From Closterium sp. NIES-65 (Eukaryota; Streptophyta; Zygnematophyceae; Desmidiales; Closteriaceae), in the NCBI GenBank assembly GCA_948144175.1, contig CANXME010002185.1:310001-374000 (forward strand): 64,000 nucleotides of DNA, written 5' to 3'. Under the pieces are notes generated by a model, which did no database searches, was not told the origin of the DNA, and worked only from the letters and a program-made list of their open reading frames with translations. Shown here one piece after another: positions 33,260 to 42,900 of this stretch; within the stretch, counting starts at the first letter, position 1; each line of letters starts with the position of its first letter. The translations under genes were made by a program, and so were the position numbers.

Positions 33260-35657
33260 ATGGTTTCCCGCGCGTGCTCCACCGCGCCGCCGGGCCTGGC
33301 TCTCATTCGTCGCTTCCGGCCAAAGGATTTCTCTTTCGCGACGCACCAGATCTTCGTCCTTGTTCTCACCTTTATCGCATACGCGTTATATCACGCCTCG
33401 CGAAAGCCTCCCAGCATTGTCAAGGGCGTGCTCGACCCTCTCGATACAGGCAACTCCGTTACAAGCAATCCCTGGACTTTCTACCTCCAGCGGCTGGAAA
33501 GCCACCCAGAAAACTCTCTTCTGCGGGCAGAACAAAAAGCCGGATGGGCTCCTTTCAACGGTAAATCCGGGAAATCTCTTCTCGGGGAACTCGATATCGC
33601 GTTTCTGGGATGCTACGCGATCGGCATGTATATCGCTGGCCATGTTGGCGACCGAATCGACCTCCGCGTCTTCCTCTCCGTGGGGATGTTCGGCAGCGGC
33701 TTATTCGTATCCCTCTTCGGCATGGGGTATTTCTGGAATATACACTCGTTAAACTACTTCGCAGCGGTGCAAATGGCCGCAGGGTTCCTCCAGGCGACCG
33801 GCTGGCCGAGCGTCGTCGCGATTATGGCCAGCTGGTACGGAAAAAAAAGGCCGCGGGTTGATTCTTGGCGTGTGGAACGCACACACTTCCGTCGGCAACA
33901 TTCTCGGATCGCTCATCGCGTCGTCCGCGCTTGCAAGCGGATGGGGCTGGGCGTTTCTCATCCCCGGATTCAGTATCATGGCGGGAGCGCTGGTCATGTT
34001 TCTGTTTCTTGCGCCGGAACCGGAAACCATAGGGCTGGAGTCGCCGCATTCGTTGCTGCTGTCGGAGTCGTCTAGTGAGGCGGGCGGGAGCGTGCACGGG
34101 GAGGGGGACGAGGAGTCGGGGCTTGAAGCTGTCGAATGCGCTGACATGGCTGCTGACGTGGCGGCTGGTTTCGATGCTGCCCTATTAGCTCCGAAAGAGG
34201 CTGCTTATGCTTCAGTATCGGAGCAGCTTACGGTGCCGCTTTTACAGGGGAAGGATGATGCGGGGCCGGGAGCGGAGGGTCGGATTGTGATAACAGAGGA
34301 TGTGCTTAAAGCGGGAATGGAAGGGAGCGGCGGGGAGCACGAGGCGATCAGTTTCTGGGACGCATGTCAAATTCCTGGTGTTGCGGCGTACGCGTTATGC
34401 CTGTTCTTCGCTAAGCTTGTGGCGTACACGTTCCTGTACTGGCTCCCGTTCTACATCAAGCGCACAGGTGAGACGAATACCGCCTACAGACTCCCGTACG
34501 AGAAGCACTGAAATGTACTCCGTCAAAAGGAAAAATGTGGAACAAACTTGTAACTATGCACCGACGCGTGTTCGGGCGAATGGACAGTTTTTGACTTTGT
34601 GGGGGGAGGGGAAGGAGGGAGGGGGGGTGGGTGCTGGGGAGGATAGTAGCGGGGCATCTTTCCGACCACACAGATATCTTGCTCCCTTTCTCACTTCTCC
34701 CTCCCCTTCCTCGCTCTCTCCCCACCTTCCCAAGCAGAGATAGCGGGCCATCATCTGACTGACGCGTTTGCTGGAGTAACGTCGACAGTCTTCGATTTAG
34801 GGGGGGTGCTGGGGGGGATAGTGGCAGGCCATCTTTCCGACCATACGGGCGCCCACGCCACCGTGTCCGCTTCCTTCATGCTCCTAGCTGTCCCCGCTCT
34901 CCTCCTCTACTCCTTTCTGGGCGGAATTTCCCTCTCTGTGCACATAGGGCTGCTTTCACTGGTGGGATTCTTTGTGAATGGGCCCTACGCGCTTATCACT
35001 TGTGCCGTGTCCGCTGATCTGGGGCAGCACGCGTCGCTCCGAGGGAATTCCAAGGGGTTGGCTACGGTTACTGCGATCATTGATGGTACGGGCTCGCTAG
35101 GGGCTGCTCTGGGTCCGTTTCTAACGGGGATAGTGGCAGAGATTGGGGGAGGAGGCGGGGGGAAGGGAGCAGGAGACCTGGGGTGGAGGCTGGTGTTTGG
35201 AATGCTTATTTCGGCTGCACTGGCTGCAGTGTTGTGCATACTGCGGTTAGTTATTGGCGAGTTTAAAGCAGCAGCAGAAACCTCAGCAGCGTTAGACGCC
35301 TTCTTAGAGGCCGAGAGGCAGCAGCAGGAGCAGGGAAGAGAAGGAGAGCAAGGGAGGGGCAGTGGAGTGCCAGCGGGGGAGCAGCTGGGAGGAGAGAGGG
35401 GCGAACAAACGGGGGAGCAGAGGGGGACACAACGCGTTACGAAGTGCAAGAGCAGGAGGGTGTGGCACCACTGGTGGCGGAAGGGAGGAGGATACTGCTC
35501 CACGTGCTGCTGCTGCTGTGTGGTTGCCCGCTGTTGCAGCTGCCCTCCCCCTGCCAAGGTTCATAGTCACCACCATCAACACCACCCAGATCAGCCGCAG
35601 CAGCAGCAGCAAGAGCAGCAGCACCAGCAAGAGCAGCAGCAGCAGCAACACCACTAG
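33260..35657 (+). CDS. Glycerol-3-phosphate transporter-like MFS protein
   Basis: Two exons, 33260-34467 and 34738-35657, joined by a GT-AG intron in the middle of a Glu codon. The product resembles plant putative glycerol-3-phosphate transporters (SLC37/OPA branch of the major facilitator superfamily), membrane antiporters of organic phosphates. N-terminal half: [20 protein letters not shown], then the MFS loop [10 protein letters not shown] and [21 protein letters not shown]-terminal half: [60 protein letters not shown] hydrophilic insert of about 100 residues (34040-34340) and a Gln/His/Glu-rich tail of about 100 residues make it near 708 residues, longer than the roughly 500 usual in plants. 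The reading frame shifts by one at the run of eight A at 33841-33848. Seven A would give [20 protein letters not shown], the family sequence, so an assembly/sequencing error or a recent lesion is likely. Whether it transports glycerol-3-phosphate itself is unknown. Confidence 0.88.
34468..34737 (+). other. Transporter intron with partial exon copy
   Basis: 270-nt intron, donor ACAG|GTGAGA, acceptor CCCAAGCAG|AGATAG. Inside it, about 34629-34672 resembles the coding stretch 34804-34848 (GGTGCTGGGGAGGATAGTAG versus GGTGCTGGGGGGGATAGTGG, then CATCTTTCCGACCA in both). It is thus a diverged copy of part of the next exon. Confidence 0.8.
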
Positions 35658-36232
35658 CAGCAGGAAAGGGGAGAGGGGGGGGGGAGTGGGGTCAACAGGG
35701 TAATGAGCTCAGTGCAAGAGCAGGAGGGTGTGACAACCACTGGTGGCGGAAGGGCGGAGGATACTGCTCCACGTGCTGCTGCTGCTGTGTGGTTGCTCGG
35801 TGCTGCAGCTGCCCTCCACCTGCCAAGGTGCACAGTCACCACCACCAACACCACCCACAGGAGCCGCAGCAGCAGCAGCAAGAACAGCAAGAGCAGCAGC
35901 AGCAGCAGCAACACTAGCAGCAGCAGGAAGGGGGAGGGGGAGGGTAGCAGGGACAGGACAATTAGCTCAGTGCAAGGGCAGGTGGTTGTATTGATGGCAC
36001 CACTAGTGGTGGAAGGGCGGAGGTTACTGCTCCACATGCTGCTGCTGCTGTGTGGTTGCCAGGTGCTGCAACTGCCCTCCACCTGCCAAGTTACCCTGCT
36101 ACCATCACCAACATCACGCACAGCAGCCACAGCCCCAGCAGCAAGAGTAGCAGCAAGAACAGCAGCAGCAGGAGCAGCAGCATCAGCAAGAGGAGAAACA
36201 ACAGGAGCAGCAGCGGCAGAGCTAAGATGTAA
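35444..36232. repeat. Triplicated 260-bp segment at transporter 3' end
   Basis: Three tandem copies beginning at about 35444, 35712 and 35970 (GTGCAAGAGCAGGAGGG, then GGAGGATACTGCTCCACGTG, a CTGCTG run, CTGCCCTCC and a CAGCAG run). The spacing is 268 and 258 bp. The first copy encodes the C-terminal tail and stop of the transporter. The other two are downstream and leave open frames that I do not regard as genes. Confidence 0.87.
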
Positions 36233-36234
36233 CA

Positions 36235-36850
36235 TCAACCTTCATCGTTATACTTGGTTTGCAAAATTCGTACCCTTCTCGTTTGGTTTGTAAATGTCAC
36301 CGTAATCAGACTTCCAGGTTAGAGTAGGGACACCAAGGTTGCTACTCAACCAACATGCGTCTGCACTGCATATTATCTTGATTTGTAAATAGATTTGCTA
36401 CAAGTTTTGAGTTTGTGCCATGTAGAGTCTGCTGAGCTCATAAAGGCTCATACGAACAAAAGGACGGGAATCAATTACAACCTAGGACGTGAAATGAATG
36501 TTCTTGTAAGGATAAGGACTGCTGGAACCTTGCAAGCAATTTGAGATGGCGACTAAATACCTTGCTGAAGGTACCAACCTAGCAAGGTTTATTAGATATG
36601 CCTTCACTTACGTATGGCAAAATAGATTACTTTAATACTACAACCTGCACTACCATAGGAATGGACCACAGCCAGAAGAACCCACGCATTTCTTTCGCAA
36701 GTTTCATCTTACTACACCCTGAATTTGGCCCGCTTAAGCTGGGTGCATTGCCCTGATTGCCCTGTTTGTTTAGGGTGGAAGAGAAGACCACCCTCAGACA
36801 AAAAAAAGTGTCCAAGTGACAAGCTCACCATGCTGAAGCTTCATCACTGC
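36235..36850. other. Spacer between convergent host genes
   Basis: AT-richer sequence with no recognisable gene or repeat. It should contain the 3' ends of the transporter (from the left) and the PSI-like gene (from the right). Confidence 0.5.
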
Positions 36851-36879
36851 TTATATCAGCAACAAGCTACTATACCAGC

Positions 36880-37040
36880 AGCGGCACCTGACTCACCAGC
36901 ACCAGCACCTGATCTACCAGCAGCAGCACCTGACCCACCAGCACCAGCACCTGACCCACCAGCACCAGCACCAGATCTACCAGCAGCAGCACCTGACCCA
37001 CCAGCACTAGCACCTGATCTACCAGCAGCAGCACAGCAGG
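36880..37040. repeat. Minisatellite CCAGCAGCAGCACCTGA
   Basis: Tandem units of 12-30 bp mixing CCAGCACCAGCACCTGA and TCTACCAGCAGCAGCACCTGA. It lies downstream of the PSI-like gene. Confidence 0.85.
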
Positions 37041-37089
37041 CATAGACTAGAGCACTCGACAGCCAGCATTGCCTCAGCAGAAACAGAAC

Positions 37090-37715
37090 CAGCTGCAGCA
37101 CTACACCTCTCTTCCTCCCACTGTAAGCGCGGCCACTGTCGAGTTTCAAACCCGGCTTCACGTCAAGGATCCGGTCTACATCCACAGTCGCAGGTAGTCA
37201 CCTACCCCCCCATTTTCAGCCCGTACCAGCAGCAGCAGCAGCAGGGGCAGCATCGGCAGTTGTGAAGTGCACTACACCAGCCTCCCTCCCAGTCTAGGCG
37301 CAGCCACACTGGTGAGGTCCAGATCAGGCTTCACGTCGTGAATCCTGTCTACATCCACCGTTGCAGGGGTCATTGGTAGGAACCTCTGAGGCGCTACAAA
37401 AATCGACCCTCCTCCGCTGCTACACCAGTCTGCCTCCCAGTCTAGGCGCAGCCACACTGGTGAGGTCCAGATCAGGCTTCACGTCGTGAATCCTGTCTAC
37501 ATCCACCGTTGCAGGGGTCATTGGTAGGAACCTCTGAGGCGCTACAAAAATCGACCCTCCTCCGCTGCTACACCAGTCTGCCTCCCAGTCTAGGCGCAGC
37601 CACACTGGTGAGGTCCAGATCAGGCTTCACGTCGTGGATTCGATCCACATCCACCGTTGCAGGAGTCATCGGTAAGAACCTCTGAGGCGCCACAAATATC
37701 GACCCTCCTCCCCCA
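37090..37715 (-). repeat. 148-bp tandem copies of the PSI-like C-terminus
   Basis: Three units of 148 bp, starting at about 37271, 37419 and 37567. Each carries, on the minus strand, RFLPMTPATVDVDRIHDVKP, DLDLTSVA and a TAG. The rightmost unit ends the gene model. The two to its left are almost identical to each other. A shorter diverged copy (TVDVDRILDVKPGLKLDS) lies at about 37125-37195. Confidence 0.9.
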
Positions 37716-39906
37716 GTGCTGCTGCTGCCCGCAGCACCACCACCCACTGCTTCCTCCGCCTCCATTCGCCTCAGCAGGCTGTATCTGCTTAGGGACTTTG
37801 TGAAGAACCGAGGGTTAGGCTCGGGCCGAGCCGCCATGGCAAACGTGTGGCTCCTGCTTCGGCCGTACGTGGCTTCTCGCATTGCCTCCATCATCTCTTC
37901 CGAAGCTGCGCCTCGGGCCGCCGGACCAAAGCCCTGGCTCATGGTCATTGCTGCTAGCAGCGCTTCGCCCGCCAACGGCGGCCCCGAGCCTGCTGCCGAG
38001 CCTGGCAGCTTGCCTCGGTCGAGCGGGCTTCCAAAATCTCCGGCGGCGTCCACAGGGCGTTTCCCAGCATTACCCCCCATGCGAAGGGCGTTTTCTAAAC
38101 TCTTCCGGCTGGTGCCCATGCCACTAGCTAGCGCCCTACGAGCAGCGGCAGCAGGAGATTCGGCATTCTCTGCTGTGGAAGCAGAAGTACCAGCAGCGCC
38201 AGCAGCAGCAGCGGTGGCAGCAGCGACAGCTGGGATAAGCTTTCCACTGCTGCTAGAAGGACGACTCCCACCACCTCCTCCAGCCTTAGACGCCAGAGGA
38301 GCCAACAAATCGTCCTTCTCTTTCTTATGCAGCTCCTCCTCTTCCTCCTCTCCTTCCTCTCGCTCTCCCTTCTCCCCCTCTCCCTCCTCTTCTCCCTCGC
38401 CCTCTCCCTCCTCCCCTTCCATCACCTCCACCTCAGGTACCGGCTCCAGGGATACTTCAGTAAGAGACGCCTGCCGGACCTGCCGCCACACCGGAGGCTC
38501 GGCCGAGCCTGCCGCATCCACCGCACCAGCTTCAAGCCCAGCCGATCGAGGCCGACCGGTTTCCCCACCGCCCAACCCCTCTGCTGCGGCAGAATCCGAG
38601 GCCCCTTCTTCTGCGCGTGCCTTCTCCTCCTCCTCCATTGCTGCAATGCGCCGGGGGAGGGTTTCCCAATCGCCCACCGTTGGGACGCTCTCTGAGAGGC
38701 TGCGACGGGCGCGGGAGAGAGATATGGGCGGCACAACTGCCAACTCTGCTTCCTTGCCTCCCCCTCCTCCTGCTGCTCCTCCTGCTGCTTCTCCTGCTGC
38801 TGCAGAAGCTCCTTCAGCTGCCCCCTGTGACTCCACAGAAGTGGACTTAGGCAACGGGAACCGGAAATCCTCTGGAATAGACGCAACTGCCTCATCAGAC
38901 CCAGCCGAAAGAGCAGCAGCAGGAGCACCGTCTGACTCTGCAAGAGCAGTACCAACGGCAACAGCACCCGCGCTGGCAGAGGCTGTTACTACAGCAGTTA
39001 TTTTCTCTTCCATCTCTCCAGTCTTCTCCCCATTAGCACGTACCACCATTCCCTCTAATTCACCCGCAGCAGCAGCCGTTTCAGCAGGAATATCATCACC
39101 AGCAGCACCAGCAGAACCAGCAGCGGCAGCAGCAGAAGAGCCGCCACGATCAGGAGACATGACCCTAGGGGAATACACCGGTGCAAGCACGGCCCCGCGG
39201 GGAACAGGGCTCCAGTCATTGTCCGCGCTGCGGCTGGCGAGGTGCTGAAGCCCCACGAGCAGCAGCAGCACGAGGCGTTCCATCTTGAGATGATCCACAT
39301 GCTGCAGCGTCTGTAGGAGCGTTAGGTCCGTGTGCCCCTGCACCCTGCTGTCTAGCCCGAACCTGGGTGGGGGGAAAGAGTGAAGAGGGAGAATGAGAGC
39401 AAGGGAGATGGCAGGAGGAGAACTGGGAAAGAACGTGATGGGGAGCTGAAGCAGCGTCTGCAGGAGCGTCAGGTCCGTGTGCCCCTGCACTGCACCCTGC
39501 TGTCTAGCCCGAACCTGGGTGAGGAATGAGGAAGGTGGAAGGGAGAGATAAGAGAATGAGAGAAGGAGTTGGCAGGGGGAGGATACAGAACAAGGTGACG
39601 GGGAGCTGAAGCAGCGTCTGCAGGAGCGTCAGGTCCGTGTGCCCCTGCACTGCACCCTGCTGTCTAGCCCGAACCTGGGAATGGGGATAGGCGGAACGAG
39701 GGAGGAAAAGGACAAAAACGGGAGGTGGTGGTTGGGAGGGTATGTGGGTGGCTGGGTGGGTGGGTTGACGGGGGTTGGAAGCAGAAGGGGTGCTACAGCC
39801 GAAGCAGCAGCGCTTCTTGTGCATGGGAAGCAGGGGAAACAGGGGCAGCAGGGGCAGGAGAGGTAGCGGAGGGGAGGGAGCGGCGGGTAGATGGTGCAAG
39901 CGCACG

Positions 39907-39937
<31 letters not shown>

Positions 39938-42900
39938 GCAGCAGAAATCTCAAGACGCAATGATCAAATTATCCATTCACGGAATGAGAACTCCAGAATA
40001 AGCATACCAAATGGTGTTGTCTCCTCCAAGACAAGTTCACCAGGCAGCCTCCAGTCCAGCACCGCCTCCATCTGCTGCTGCAAGCTGAGCAGCCTGTCTC
40101 TCTTTACAAGGCATGGCATGAACTGCAGGCTTTTGAGACGTCTCAAGAGCTGAGCAGCCTGTCTCTCTTTACAAGGCATGGCATGAACTGCAGGCTCGCT
40201 GTGGTCGAAACTCTTCCATTTCTTGTACGAGGCGTGAACCCAGTCATTCAAAGTGAACGCAGAGAGAAAAGTTGAGCAACGGTGTACAGAATGGTGCTTA
40301 GCTGAACGAACCGAATTGTGTTCTCTGCCATGGTAACCAGCCAGTCCAGCACCGCCTCCATCTTCTGCTGCAAGCCGCCTTGCTTTCTTTGTTATTCTGA
40401 AGTGACTTTAGTTTTGAGTCGACTCAAAAGTCACCTCTGTGTCGAGCACCTACGTACCGAATTGTGTTCTCTGCCATGGTAACCAGCCAGTCCAGCACCG
40501 CCTCCATCTTCTGCCGAATGCTCTCCGTGCTCTCCTGCAGAAAGGGGGTTGGCATGGCATGTGTGCGTGAGTATGTGTTACATGTGTGCACAGTGCGGGT
40601 ATGTGTGTGGGCGCGTACAACCAGCCAATCCAGAACCGCCTCCATCTTCTGCCGAATGCTCTCCGTGCTCTCCTGCATGGAGAGAGCGGGAATGTGTGTG
40701 GGGGGGTGGAGAGGGGGGGATGGGATGTGTGTACAAGTCAGTCCCTACACGACCAGCCAGCCAGTCCAGCACCGCTTCCATCTTTTGCCGGATGCTCTCC
40801 GTGCTCTCCTGTGGGGAAAGGGGGTTGGAATGAGTGAGTACGTGCCGAATGAGTATGCGTGTGTGTGTGGGCGCGTACAAGTGTGTATTAGTCTAATACA
40901 AGTGTGCAAGATTATTTCTGAAGCGACCAGCCCTTCAGTCCAGCACCGCTTCCATCTTCTGCAGGATGCTCTCCGCGCTCTCCTGGAGAGGCGAGTGGGA
41001 GGGAGGAAAGGTTGAGGGGCGGAGTAGTTTCTCTAAGCTTGTGAATGCATGTGTAAGTATGGACGGTTCATCTTATCGACCAGACCAGTCCTGCACCGCT
41101 TCCAGCTTCTGCCGGATGCTCTCCGCGCTCTCCTGCAGAGGAGGTAAGAAGGAAGGTGGGGCAGCATGTGCGCGTGTGAGAGTTTGTGATGGGGTGTGTA
41201 TGGGTAACCTTGTTATCGAAAAGTCCAGCACCGCCCCCAGCTTCTGCCGGATGCTCTCCGCGCTCTCCTGGAGAGGGAGAGGAGGGAAGGGGGTGTGCAG
41301 CTGAATGGATGTGTGTAATGTGTGTGGTGGTCAAGTCATTGCAGATACGACCAGCACAGTCCAGCACCGCCGTCAATACACCACACCACACCACACCACG
41401 CCGAACCGCACCACATCTCACCACACCACACCCCACCCCACCGTACTGCACCCACCTGCTCTATGTCTTGTGACTGAGGCAGCGTGCGTTTCAACCGACC
41501 ACACTGACAGAAGCAGGCAGAGCAGTGAAGGCATGGCGACCCCTCGATACCACACTACACCACATCACATCACACCGCACCGAACCGCACCACAACACAC
41601 TGCACCACACCAAACCGCATCATACATAGCACACCCCACCCACCTGCTCTATGTCTTGGCGACTGCAGCAGCATGCGCTTTAACCAGCCATAGACAGAAG
41701 CAGGCAGAGCAGAGAAAGCATGGTGACCCATGGTTACCACACCACACCGCATGGCACCGCACTGCACCCCACCCCACCCACCTGCTCTATGTCTTGCGAC
41801 TGGAGCAGCGTGCGTTTCAACCGCCCACAGACAGAAGCAGGAAGAGCAGAGAAAAGCGCCTCCCTCTGAGTCTCCACGCATGCTGGGCGCATCACCTGAA
41901 GGGAAAAAGAAAGGGAGCACGCAAGAGGAGAGGGAAACCATGACATAGGGAACACTTTTGAGGCGCCTCAAAAGACATAGGGAACATTGGCTGGGCTGGG
42001 GAGGATGAGCACACAGACAGTAGCAGGTAGAGCAGAGAAAAGCGCCTCCCTCTGAGTCTCCACACATGCTGGGCGCATCACCTGGTAGCAGGGAGAGAGA
42101 AAGAAAAAGAAAGAGCAGGCGAGGATGAAGACACAGAGGAGGATGAGCCTCCGTCTGAGTCTCCACACACGCTGGGCGCATCACCTGATGATAGGGAGGG
42201 GGCGGGGATAGGAAGTAGAGGGGAGGGATGAGATCAAGGCCCATGGGCTTACACACACCAGCCACACAATCGGCCAGAAGGGTCACCTTGGAAAAAAATA
42301 AGTGAAATGGAAAGGTACGGGAGAGAAAAGGGTAGGGTAGGCATACCATTGTGTTGATCATGTTCACAATGTTGGTGTATTGCAGCGCCATGCCGTTCAC
42401 TCCGAGCTCATTACTCATTGCTACCACCCGCAAGAAGGGAAATGAGAGCAGCACATAACGCGGCGCCGCAGATCAGGAAGGGAAAGCGAATGGGAGATGT
42501 ACCATGGTGTCAATCATGCTGACAATGTTGACGTACTGCAGCGCCATGCCGTTCACCCCACCCACCCACACACACGGTGTACTAGCAGGCTCACCAGGTC
42601 CCACCAGCACCAAGGAGAAGGGAGAGAGAGCAACACATATCATACCATGGTGTCAATCATGTTGACTGTGTTGGCGTACTGCAGCGCCATGCTAGCAAGC
42701 AATGCCAGCGTACCATCATGGCATGGGGAAGGAAGAGAGAGAGCATCGCATACCATCGTGCCGATCATGTTGACAATGTTGGCGTACTGCAGCGCCATGC
42801 CGTTCACTCCGAGCAGATTGCGGAGTGTTACTACCAGCATGAAGGGAAAGAGGGAGCAACACATACCATGGCGCCATTGATCATGAAGGGGAAGGGAGCG

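Larger units (their letters stand above)
40040..41375 (-). repeat. Echo copies of exon 12 in introns 11-12
   Basis: The exon 12 start (acceptor, then ESTESIRQKMEAVLDW; model copy 40458-40534) recurs near 40335-40385, 40618-40678, 40752-40813, 40935-40990, 41082-41137 and 41220-41275, with shorter pieces near 40045-40080 and 41350-41372. Most keep CTCCTG at the acceptor side (CAG|GAG on the minus strand). Only 40335-40385 and the model copy continue into LVTMAENTIR. Spacing is about 120-180 bp. Confidence 0.88.

Noticed and set aside
35703-36293. 196-codon frame downstream of the transporter
   Set aside because: Second and third copies of the 260-bp tandem repeat with CAG runs; no start context or domain.
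37716-39248. 510-codon open frame on the plus strand, Pro/Ser/Ala-rich
   Set aside because: Antisense of the last exon of the PSI-like gene. Its composition follows from the Ala/Glu/Gly-rich sense coding, and no domain was recognised.
42225-42295. Possible extra exon coding VTLLADCVAGVCKPM between exons 10 and 11
   Set aside because: Exons 10 and 11 join in phase without it and the family alignment needs no insert there; the acceptor is poor.
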